Source of the DNA: JAHFUS01 sp035689115
GTDB taxonomy: Bacteria; Actinomycetota; Acidimicrobiia; Acidimicrobiales; GCA-2861595
NCBI GenBank assembly: GCA_035689115.1
Contig: DASSMA010000011.1
Coordinates: forward strand, 3,656-67,655
DNA: 64,000 nt
Direction: 5' to 3'
The translations under genes were made by a program, and so were the position numbers. Numbering within the stretch: position 1 is the stretch's first letter; each line of letters starts with the position of its first letter. The notes beneath the pieces are model-generated. The model saw only the letters and a list, made by a program, of their open reading frames with translations, was not told the DNA's origin and ran no database searches. Shown one piece after another: positions 57,248 to 64,000 of the stretch.

Positions 57248-60200
57248 CTAGCAGAGGAGGTTGTTGTTGTAGGCGTCCAGGGTGGCGGCCAGGCTGTTGG
57301 CCTGGGCGATCTGGGCGCTGGTCATGGTGTTGGCGTACTTGCCCGTGCCGGTGAAGCCGATGGCGGTCAGCAGGGCCGAGCCGTCGGCGATCGCCTGCGT
57401 CGCCGCCGGGCACAGGCCGGCGCCGGCCACCACGTTGAGCTTGGCCGCCAGCAGCTGGGCGGCCATGTTGTTGGCGGGGTCGCTGGCCATCTTCTTGCCG
57501 GTCACGATGTCCGACTTGTTGAGGATGGCCACCGCCTTGGCGCAGTCGCTGGCGTGCAGCGTCAGCAGCCCGAGGGTGATGCCGCCGCTCTGGTCGGCCA
57601 GCGCCAGGGTTTGGTCGAGGACCGGCTTCTGCTTGCCGTTGGACGACGAGCAGGAGGCCCAGTTCTTCCAGAACCCGATGGTGAGGGCCCGGCCGCCGGG
57701 CCGGTGGTTGTCCACCGTGAACACCTTCTGCTCACCCGGGGACACCGTGAAGTCGGAGCACACGACGCTGTTGTCGCCGCTCGGGTTGTACACGGTGTAC
57801 GAGCTGGAGAAGTTGTTCTCCCATCCGGCGAGGACCTGCTCGCAGATGGCGTAGGTGGCGCCGGGAACCAGCTTGGTGGCGAAGTTCAGCACCCCGCCGT
57901 TGCCGGCGTTGGCCGTCTGCGTCTCGAGGATGGTGCCCGCCGAACCGGTCGACGCGCCGCTCCGCAGCTCGAACACGAAGGCGTCGGTCCCCGACGGCGG
58001 GAGGCCGTCATGGGTCTTGACCACCTTCACCGTCCCCCGCTGGGTGTTGGTGAACGTGCACGTCACCGTCTCGCCCGGGTCGAGCACGAAGCTCGCCGTC
58101 CGGGTGGCCACGCTGCCCGAGCTGTTCGAGTCGTCGCAGACGACGCTCTTCAGGTCGAAGTTCGGCGTGGGGTCGGCCTCGGTCGACGAGTAGTTCCCCG
58201 GGACGAGGTTCGACACCGTGATCGACCCGCCGTCGCCGATCGAGCCGGCCGCGTCACCGGTGAAGGTGAAGCTGCCCGGCGCGCCCGCCGGCTCGGTCAC
58301 CTTCTTGACGATGATCGAGCCCCGCTGGGTGTTGGTGAAGGTGCACGACATCAGGCCACCCGAGTCGGTGGTCAGGTTCAGGGTCACCGAGCACGTCCTG
58401 CTCGCCGTGCTGGTGGCCGCCCGCCCGGCATTGCCGTTGAAGTCGCCGGCCACGCCGGTGAGGTCCCAGCCCGACTGGGCCGTCTCGGTGATGGTGTAGG
58501 TCGCGCCGTCGACATCGAGGGCCGTGGCGAAGCTCACGTACCCGGCGCCGGCGGTGGCGTTCTGCACCTCGCTGATCCCGAGGTCGGTGTTGCCGGCATC
58601 CTTGCCCGTCAGGGTGAAGGCCCACGACGTCGAACCAGCCGGCAACGTGATCTTCCGGACCCGCGCCCCGGCCGGAGCGGCGTTGTTGGTCACGGTCAGC
58701 GTGTTCGAGCAGCTCGGCAGCGTGATCGTCACGGGGGCGCTGTCCTGAGCGCCGAACGGCGCCGTGGCGTCCTCGTGGACGGTGTAGGTGCCGGGTGCCA
58801 GCCCGGTGGCCGTCACGCTCCCCGCCGTCGACCCGGCCGGGATGGTGATCTGCTTGACCGCCACCTCGGTCGTTCCGTTGAGCAGCACGTGGAACGTGAA
58901 GGTCTTCGCCGAGGCGAAGGAGAGCGACATGGTCTTGTCGATCTTCAGGCTCACGGCCGCCGTCGCGCTGAGGTTGGTCGACGCCGACGCGCTGGTGGTG
59001 AAGCCGTCCGAGCCCGTCAGGGTGGCGGTGTCGGACAGCGTCCCGCTGGTGATCGACGGCTGGGTCACGTAGACGGTCTTGTTGAACGTCACCGACCCGC
59101 TCCCGGACTGCGTGCCGGACGTCCACGACACCGGTCCGGTGGTGTGGGTGCCGGGCGTGTAGCCGCCGCCGAAGCTGCTGCCGCTGGTGGAGCCGGTGAC
59201 GCTGTCCACCGAGAACTCCAGGTTGGCGCCGGTCAGCGACTCGACGTCGGTGATGGTGGCCGTCTTGTTCAGCTCCACACCGGACGGCTGCACCGTCGCC
59301 GAGGCGGTGGCGGTGGTGTTGCCGGGCACCGGGATCCCGGTCACCTTGTCGGTGTAGGTGGCGGTGGCCACGTCGTTCAGGTTCGTCTTCCCGTCGGGCA
59401 CGCTCGTCGTGTGGGTGAGCACGAGCAGCTCGGTGTTGGCGGGCACGTCGACGTTGCTCACCGCGGCCGTGTCGAGGATGGTGGTGCCCGACCGGATGTC
59501 GTCGGAGACGTTGACCGTGATCACGCGCGACGCGGGGTTCTTGGCGTAGACGTGGGTGACGATGGTGATGTTGCCCGTGCCGGCGGCGGGCAGGCGCTGC
59601 CACTGCACAGTGACCTGGACGGCCTTCGACATCGCCGCCCCGACGGCGCAGGTGTCGGTGAACGACAGGTTGGCCGGCGTGGCCTGCTTGGAGATGCTCC
59701 AGACGTGGTCGCTGTCCTGCGTGGCGGTCATGTCCTTGCGCAGCTCCTGCGGCAGGATCTCCTTCACCGGGATCGAGACGTCCTTCGACCCGATGCCGGC
59801 CGTTCCCAGGTTCTCGTTGGCCAGGTTGGCGTGCAGGGACGAGCCGGGGAAGAGGTGGGACCCGAGGGCCAGGCGGCCGTAGTAGTCGTACACGCAGTCG
59901 GTGTGCGTGGCCTGGGTGATCGTGACCAGCCGGTAGATCGACGTGGCGATCCCGCCGAGGCCGGGCGTCAGCGACTGCTGGGGACCGACCGTGGGCGCCG
60001 TGCAACTGGAGGCGGAGAGCCCCGCGTTCAGGGTCGGCACCGACAGGACGTCATAGCCGGGGTGGCCGGCGTCGAAGTTGTCGAGGACGACGGCGACGGT
60101 GAACGTCTGCGACGCCGGGGCCGAGTTTCCGGCCGACGACGTCAGCCGGAATGGCACCAGGTCGAGCTCGTTCCACCCCTTGCCCAGGTTGCCGGTGGTG

Positions 60201-60415
60201 TACGCCGCGTTCGGGCAGATGAATTGGCCGCCGATCGGCAGCACGATGGAACCGTCGTTGCGGCACCCTTCCAGGGTGAAGCTCACCTGTTGGGGGTCGG
60301 CCGCCGCTGCTGGGCTGGCCAGCATCGCCGGGGCCATGGTCGCAAGGATGCCGAGGGACGCGACGAGGACGCCGAGGCGCCTCCTCGTTCGCGGGCCGAT
60401 TGGTCGGGTACTCAT
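57248..60415 (-). CDS. Large secreted protein with repeated Cys-containing beta domains and GFWKN C-terminal domain
   Basis: 1055 residues. Signal peptide with RTRRRLGVLVASLGILATMA and the cleavage region SPAAAA before DPQQ. The middle contains DUF11- or prealbumin-like beta modules: DVATATYTDKVTGIPVPG, TASATVQPSGVELNKTATIT, and repeats ending TCTFTNTQRG (three times, around residues 690, 740 and 805) with paired Cys as in SpaA-like domains. The C-terminal region begins LTIGFWKNWASCSSSNGK, a domain seen at the end of many actinobacterial secreted proteins, with further Cys in HASDCAK and GAGLCPAA, and ends in NNNLLC. No LPXTG sortase signal. Probably a surface or matrix protein. Confidence 0.85.
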   Translation of the reverse strand: MSTRPIGPRTRRRLGVLVASLGILATMAPAMLASPAAAADPQQVSFTLEGCRNDGSIVLPIGGQFICPNAAYTTGNLGKGWNELDLVPFRLTSSAGNSAPASQTFTVAVVLDNFDAGHPGYDVLSVPTLNAGLSASSCTAPTVGPQQSLTPGLGGIATSIYRLVTITQATHTDCVYDYYGRLALGSHLFPGSSLHANLANENLGTAGIGSKDVSIPVKEILPQELRKDMTATQDSDHVWSISKQATPANLSFTDTCAVGAAMSKAVQVTVQWQRLPAAGTGNITIVTHVYAKNPASRVITVNVSDDIRSGTTILDTAAVSNVDVPANTELLVLTHTTSVPDGKTNLNDVATATYTDKVTGIPVPGNTTATASATVQPSGVELNKTATITDVESLTGANLEFSVDSVTGSTSGSSFGGGYTPGTHTTGPVSWTSGTQSGSGSVTFNKTVYVTQPSITSGTLSDTATLTGSDGFTTSASASTNLSATAAVSLKIDKTMSLSFASAKTFTFHVLLNGTTEVAVKQITIPAGSTAGSVTATGLAPGTYTVHEDATAPFGAQDSAPVTITLPSCSNTLTVTNNAAPAGARVRKITLPAGSTSWAFTLTGKDAGNTDLGISEVQNATAGAGYVSFATALDVDGATYTITETAQSGWDLTGVAGDFNGNAGRAATSTASRTCSVTLNLTTDSGGLMSCTFTNTQRGSIIVKKVTEPAGAPGSFTFTGDAAGSIGDGGSITVSNLVPGNYSSTEADPTPNFDLKSVVCDDSNSSGSVATRTASFVLDPGETVTCTFTNTQRGTVKVVKTHDGLPPSGTDAFVFELRSGASTGSAGTILETQTANAGNGGVLNFATKLVPGATYAICEQVLAGWENNFSSSYTVYNPSGDNSVVCSDFTVSPGEQKVFTVDNHRPGGRALTIGFWKNWASCSSSNGKQKPVLDQTLALADQSGGITLGLLTLHASDCAKAVAILNKSDIVTGKKMASDPANNMAAQLLAAKLNVVAGAGLCPAATQAIADGSALLTAIGFTGTGKYANTMTSAQIAQANSLAATLDAYNNNLLC

Positions 60416-60814
60416 TGGCGACTCCTCCGCTGTGGTACGGGGCAGGGTGCGCGCCGCGCGGAGACGCGAGAGCTGACGGGCGGAAGCGGCAGCCCGGTCC
60501 TTCTCGGCCCTTGGGGATTGCTTCGAGGTCGCCGAACTGCGAACACGATCCGCCCTCCCGGTCCCCCCGGATATAGCGCGGCATAGAGCTTGCCGCTCCT
60601 AGGGAAAGAAGTCCATGGTTGACGGAGAGTGAAGCCGGAAATGGCTACGCCGCACTAGCCAGACGAACGTTGCGGCGTAGTCATCCTGCGCTCGTTTTGG
60701 TCCAGCCGACGGTCATGGCATTTGGTACGCACCGATCAACTCCTTGCACGAATCGACGGGTGCCCACCGCCGATCATTCACCCTCAGCACCGGGCCGACC
60801 GGGACCAGCGCGAT
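60416..60814. other. 399-bp intergenic region with leader and 10-bp hairpin
   Basis: The part next to 60415 is a long leader for the secreted-protein gene; TATATC (60575-60570 on the minus strand) is a possible -10, giving a leader of about 150 nt. A perfect hairpin with arms 60645-60654 (CTACGCCGCA) and 60671-60680 and a 16-nt loop lies further upstream. TTGACG at 60619-60624 is a -35-like match on the plus strand with no clear partner. I see no gene and no known riboswitch consensus. Confidence 0.4.
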
Positions 60815-61507
60815 TCAGGTCGGTGAGTCGTACGCGTCGTGGTAGTTCCACCACTGGTAGGGCGGGGTCTGCGGGTACCCCTCAGGCGAGTCCTCCCACT
60901 CCTCCTGGCGGCCGAGCGCCGTGATGTCGAGGTAGTTCCAGGTGCTCCCCATCTGCTCGTCGCCGCGGCTGTTGGTGAGATAGGTCCGGAAGATCCGGTC
61001 GCCCTCCCGGATGAACGCGTTGGTGCCGTGCCACTCCTCGACGTCGAAGTCCTTGTCGAAGTCGTCGGTGATCGTGTACCAGGGGATGTGCTCCCAGCCG
61101 TGGCGCTCCTTCAGCCGGCGGATGTCGGCCTGCGGGGCACGGGAGGCGAACACCAGCGTCGTGTCCCGGGCGTGCAGGTGTCCTGGGTGGGCGACCTGGT
61201 CGGCAACGAACGAGCAGCCGACGCACGCCCGCTCCGGGTAGGAGCCACCCTCGGCGTAGGTGGTCACCTCGGGCCCGTAGAAGGCGCGGTAGACGATCAG
61301 CTGGCGCCGGCCCCCGAACAGCTCGGTGAGGCTGACCAGGCCGTCTGGACCGTCGAACCGGTAGCGGTCCTCGACCTCCATCCAGGGCATCCGCCGGCGC
61401 AGCGCGGCGAGGGCGTCCCGGGCGCGGGTGACCTCCTTCTCCCTGACGAGGAGCTTCTCGCGTTCCGCGTTCCATTCCTCCCGGGACACGACCGGCGGTG
61501 TCTGCAT
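60815..61507 (-). CDS. DUF899 thioredoxin-like protein
   Basis: 230 residues; start ATG 61507 with AGGAGAG about 6 nt upstream. The family pattern is clear: VSREEWNAEREKLLVREKEV, RRRMPWMEVEDRYRFDGPDG, YRAFYGPEVTTYAEGGSYPE, CVGCSFVADQVAH with a C-x-x-C pair, HLHARDTTLVFASRAPQADI, and the C-terminal STWNYLDITALGRQEEWED. DUF899 proteins have a thioredoxin fold and are thought to be cytoplasmic redox enzymes; substrate unknown. An in-frame upstream extension exists but has no good start. Confidence 0.9.
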   Translation of the reverse strand: MQTPPVVSREEWNAEREKLLVREKEVTRARDALAALRRRMPWMEVEDRYRFDGPDGLVSLTELFGGRRQLIVYRAFYGPEVTTYAEGGSYPERACVGCSFVADQVAHPGHLHARDTTLVFASRAPQADIRRLKERHGWEHIPWYTITDDFDKDFDVEEWHGTNAFIREGDRIFRTYLTNSRGDEQMGSTWNYLDITALGRQEEWEDSPEGYPQTPPYQWWNYHDAYDSPT

Positions 61508-61937
61508 TGGCTCTCCTCCTTCTCTCTCCGTCGATGCTCGCGCGACGAGAAGGCTCACAAGCACGGCGAGGACGAACAGCTGGCTCCCACCCGAGGACGC
61601 GTGCGGCCCGTCGGTAGGAGGACGGCAGGAAGAGTCGCATCCAACCCATCCTCGGCCGGGGAGCGCTGCGCCACGGTGGCTGACGAACACCGCGGAGGTA
61701 CCAGCGGCCGACGGATTCACCGTGGACGCCGGCCCAGATGTGGAAGACCTCCCGAAGTAGAGGATCAAAGCCCGAGCCTCAGCCGCTGTCGGCTCCGGAA
61801 GCTCGACCAGGGCGGCGCGACGGTAGTCAGGAACGACCGGTCGCCCGCCCTGGCAGGTCTGTACGATCAGGCCTCGATGCCCGCGGCGCCAACACAGGAT
61901 GTAGCTGCGCTGCAGTGGGCTGGCTGACCACACCCGG
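61508..61937. other. 430-bp intergenic region without a confident gene
   Basis: Between the DUF899 gene and the broken ankyrin gene. The minus strand stays open through most of it and includes a protein-like stretch (RPVVPDYRRAALVELPEPTA) without a usable start or recognised family, possibly a gene remnant. No repeats or RNA genes seen. Confidence 0.35.
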
Positions 61938-62424
61938 ATGTTCAGGCGAGAGCGCGACGACGTCTACGGCGCCCTCCACAGTCGGGTCTTGACCCTTGGA
62001 TCGGACCGCCGCCGGCCTGGCTCGTACGCACGATCTGCCCCACGTCTTCGGCCGGCGCTGGTGCGTCGGATCGAAGGCGGCGCCGCGCTCGAGGAGAAGG
62101 ACGACGAGGGCTACACGGCACTCATCTACGCGGCTAAGGCCGGTCAAGGTGCTGCCGTGAACGAGCTCCTACGCCGAGGGGCCGACCCACGCGACTGACC
62201 GGCAGAACAGCACGCCACTCATGTTCGCCGCCCAACACGACCACGTCACGGTCGTGCGGGACCTCCTCGCCGCGGGCGCCGATCCACGCCCACGTGGTGA
62301 CCACGGGCTCACCGCTCTCGGCTTCGCACAGCAGAATGGGCACCACCGCAGCGCTGCCGTCCTCCTCTCCGCCGGCGGAGACCGACACGTGCGGCGCAGA
62401 TCGTCGAGACTATCGACGTGCTGA
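61938..62424 (+). pseudogene. Ankyrin-repeat protein split by a frameshift
   Basis: The first frame (61938-62198) has a poor N-terminus and then the ankyrin unit DDEGYTALIYAAKAGQGAAV, NELLRRGADP, followed by a stop. Reading continues in another frame from about 62190: TDRQNSTPLMFAAQHDHVTV, VRDLLAAGADPRPRGDHGLT, ALGFAQQNGHHRSAAVLLSA, ending at 62424. Joined, they give three consecutive ankyrin repeats with the GADP and LLLAAG landmarks in register, so a 1- or 2-base indel near 62190 has broken the gene, or there is a sequencing error. Ankyrin proteins mediate protein binding. Confidence 0.7.
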
Positions 62425-63098
62425 GGCGGCGCACGCCACACGACGGAGGCAACGGTTCGTCAGCGGCGGACACGCTGCGAACGTTCGTCTTCGGCGATCG
62501 CGCCGTCGACGAGTGGCCACCGCCCGACACCGACGTCGGCGCCGAACCTTGGCGTTCGTTCGTCCTCGCCCGATCCGCCCTCGCTCGAGGAGCGTACGCC
62601 GAAGCGCAACAGCTCTGGTGGGCGATCGCGGAGCGCCAGGACATCGGGGCGCGGCAGGTGCTCCAAGCGTGGCACTTCCTCCGTTCGGTCGGCGTGGCGC
62701 CCGACGCAGCCAGAGCGAAGCAGGTGCTCGGGGCCGTCGCCGAGGTCGCCGTGCCGCAGGGGCACGACCTCCTCGTGGTGTACGCCGACGGCTCGGTTCG
62801 CTACCTGAACTTCAGTGGCGCAGCCGTTGCCATCGAGCAGGAGATCCCGTCCGTTGCCGGGCCGGCGCGGGAGTTCCTCGCCGTAGGGCAGTCGATCGTG
62901 GGCGCCATCGGGCCCTGGGAAGGACCGCTTCCGCCGCTGCCGGCCGGACACTCCCGCCTCACGATGCTCACGCCGAGCGGACCTCATTTCGGCCAAGGCC
63001 CAGACGATGCCCTCCGGAGCAGCCCGCCCGCCGCCGCCTTCTTCGACGCTGCGACGCGCACGCTCCTGGCCGTCCTCGAAGTCGCGCAGCCCAGGTAG
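62418..63098 (+). CDS. Hypothetical protein following the ankyrin gene
   Basis: 226 residues from GTG 62418, overlapping the end of the ankyrin frame. The middle holds a helical part (EPWRSFVLARSALARGAYAE, QQLWWAIAERQDIGARQVLQ) like a solenoid repeat, then a beta-rich part (HDLLVVYADGSVRYLNFSGA, VAIEQEIPSVAGPAREFLAV, RLTMLTPSGPHFGQGP). No signal peptide, no family that I recognise. Overlap with the ankyrin gene suggests co-translation. Confidence 0.65.
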   Translation: MLRRRTPHDGGNGSSAADTLRTFVFGDRAVDEWPPPDTDVGAEPWRSFVLARSALARGAYAEAQQLWWAIAERQDIGARQVLQAWHFLRSVGVAPDAARAKQVLGAVAEVAVPQGHDLLVVYADGSVRYLNFSGAAVAIEQEIPSVAGPAREFLAVGQSIVGAIGPWEGPLPPLPAGHSRLTMLTPSGPHFGQGPDDALRSSPPAAAFFDAATRTLLAVLEVAQPR

Positions 63099-63182
63099 GC
63101 GCCTCCTGTCCTGTGCGGCGACGAGGCATTGGTCGGCATCGAGACAGACCGACCAGAGGCGCCCCGACCGGCGCTTAGACGG

Positions 63183-63203
63183 CTACTACTGCGGTGGTAG
63201 AGT
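63183..63203 (+). promoter_or_regulatory. Operator palindrome and leaderless promoter of the VapBC-like pair
   Basis: CTACTAC (63183-63189), TGCG, GTGGTAG (63194-63200) form an imperfect palindrome (six of seven pairs). TAGAGT (63198-63203) lies 6 nt before the GTG at 63210 and overlaps the palindrome. This fits autoregulation by a ribbon-helix-helix antitoxin-toxin complex. Confidence 0.55.
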
Positions 63204-63209
63204 TTCGTC

Positions 63210-63485
63210 GTGCCCCGAGGGAAGCCGTCTCCCAAGCTCGCCATCACTGTTGATCCGGATGTCCACGCCAAGGTCATCGCCGCCGCCGCCGAGGAAGGCC
63301 TCAGCGTCTCTGCGTGGATGACCAACGCCGCCCGTCGTGCGCTCGTCGTCCGAGACGGCCTGGCCGCCGTGGCCGAGTGGGAGGCGCAGCATGGCGCTCT
63401 CAGCGACTCGGAGATGGCCGACGCGCGCCAGCGGGTGGCCGGCGAGGCGCGGGCCAGTACCTCGCGTCGTCGCCGGTCAGCGTGA
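63210..63485 (+). CDS. Antitoxin of a VapBC-like pair (ribbon-helix-helix type)
   Basis: 91 residues from GTG 63210. The segment KLAITVDPDVHAKVIAAAAE, EGLSVSAWMTNAARRALVVR is a ribbon-helix-helix DNA-binding fold (beta strand then two helices), followed by a longer tail (EWEAQHGALSDSEMADARQR) that would wrap the toxin. Stop overlaps the toxin start (GTGA). Probably binds the palindrome just upstream. Confidence 0.82.
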   Translation: MPRGKPSPKLAITVDPDVHAKVIAAAAEEGLSVSAWMTNAARRALVVRDGLAAVAEWEAQHGALSDSEMADARQRVAGEARASTSRRRRSA

Positions 63486-63859
63486 GCATCGTCTACGACA
63501 CCGGCGTCCTGGTAGCGGCCGATCGCTCCGATCGGCGTCTGTGGGCCGACCACCGGGCCCGTCTCGAACTGGACATAGTTCCCTTGACCACGGCGCCCGT
63601 CGTCGCCCAGGCCAGCCGTTCACGCCGCCAGGTACAGCTCCGGCGGTTCCTGCGCGGTTGCGATGTCGTGGCCCTGTCGAAGGCCGACGCCCACGAGGTT
63701 GGCGCCCTTACCGGCGCCTCCCGGGTCAGCGACGTCGTCGACGTGCACGTCGTCCTCGTGGCCTCCAAGGCGCGAGCATCGGTGCTGACCTCGGACGACG
63801 AGGACTTGCAGCGAATCGCCACGGTGCTCGAGGATCCGGTGCGCGTGGTGCACCTCTGA
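63482..63859 (+). CDS. PIN-domain toxin (VapC-like)
   Basis: 125 residues. PIN-domain acids are visible: first Asp in IVYDTGVLVAADRSDRRLW, Glu/Asp positions in the middle (KADAHEVGALTG), and VVDVHVVLVASKARASVLTSDDEDLQRI with the distal Asp pair. PIN toxins are Mg-dependent RNases that cut tRNA or rRNA. Coupled to the antitoxin gene. The usual second acid (E in the V-x-x-E motif of the middle helix) is replaced by Gln in VVAQASRSRRQV, as in some PIN subgroups, so activity is not certain. Confidence 0.82.
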   Translation: MSIVYDTGVLVAADRSDRRLWADHRARLELDIVPLTTAPVVAQASRSRRQVQLRRFLRGCDVVALSKADAHEVGALTGASRVSDVVDVHVVLVASKARASVLTSDDEDLQRIATVLEDPVRVVHL

Positions 63860-64000
63860 TCTGACCCAGATCCGCGAGTAGGGGGTCGACGATCGTCAGG
63901 AATCCCGAAATGGCGCAGCCGTGCGACATCCCAGCCTGGACTGGGCCGATCGCTCGATGATGGGCCGCGCTCGACCAGACGGTCCGGGCGTGGTGGTCAG

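Noticed and set aside
60430..60620. Possible riboswitch in the leader of the large secreted protein (CGTCAGCT resembles part of the c-di-AMP ydaO motif)
   Set aside because: The other conserved ydaO or c-di-GMP segments are not found, so I do not call it. A covariance-model scan of RF00379 and RF01051 would decide.
61540..61930. Minus-strand protein-like stretch upstream of the DUF899 gene
   Set aside because: No start codon with ribosome site and no recognisable family. DUF899 proteins begin at the chosen ATG.

Overview
This is a very GC-rich window with dense gene packing, many GTG starts, many 4-bp ATGA/GTGA stop-start overlaps and a large share of apparently leaderless promoters (a TANNNT hexamer 6-8 nt before the start codon). 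Together with the gene content (KorAB 2-oxoacid:ferredoxin oxidoreductase, a DsbA-like protein of the mycothiol-dependent Rv2466c type, GFWKN-type secreted protein, VapBC), this suggests a high-GC Actinomycetota, possibly an Acidimicrobiia relative. That placement is inference.

Region 1 (1-24.7 kb) is the remarkable part. It holds oligopeptide-type ABC transporter modules whose solute-binding proteins are not lipoproteins. Three large proteins (3492-5606, 8697-11219, 17572-19695) start with a textbook type IV prepilin leader (G|FTL[IV]ELLVV) and a short pseudopilin segment, and continue into a full family-5 peptide-binding domain. Each is followed by DppB- and DppC-type permease genes, and two modules end in small one-helix proteins of a shared, unrecognised family (984-1493, 5701-6243, 6286-6825). 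A further DppB/DppC pair enters from the left edge. Shared ATPases lie in the centre (DppD 11871, DppF 12884, fused DppDF 15641) beside a Wzy/PglL-like membrane protein, an atypical stand-alone pseudopilin and a PilT retraction ATPase. Pairs of CTTCAG repeats with an exact 11-bp period lie in front of all three fusion genes, each followed after exactly 10 nt by a -10-like hexamer. A similar TTCAG pair lies between pilT and a small coiled-coil gene. This looks like a co-regulated peptide-uptake system built on pilin-type secretion and anchoring.

Region 2 (24.7-30 kb) is a TgpA-like transglutaminase / DUF58 / MoxR operon followed by a two-gene nucleotidyltransferase cassette (candidate toxin-antitoxin). 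Region 3 (30-41.5 kb) is mainly nitrogen and central metabolism: glutamate dehydrogenase, two Uma2-like proteins, an Nfu N-terminal-domain protein, an AI-2E family transporter, and a coupled pair (LOR/SDH-type ornithine cyclodeaminase plus DDAH-fold hydrolase) that looks like a split version of the cyanobacterial AgrE/ArgZ arginine-to-proline enzyme. A DsbA-like protein, a Gfo/Idh/MocA oxidoreductase flanked by two copies of a perfect palindrome, and KorB/KorA follow.

Region 4 (41.6-55.4 kb) has a fused double ABC exporter, an APC permease, a GH13 plus GH63-like sugar hydrolase operon, an ion channel, a GH25 lysozyme, a YcxB-like protein and a DUF4253 protein. Region 5 (55.6-64 kb) has two large secreted proteins converging on a strong hairpin (an HEXXH metallopeptidase with three Ig-like repeats, and a 1055-residue protein with a GFWKN C-terminal domain), a DUF899 protein, a frameshifted ankyrin-repeat gene, an unknown gene and a VapBC-like toxin-antitoxin pair. 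I saw no rRNA, tRNA, CRISPR array, insertion sequence or replication origin.
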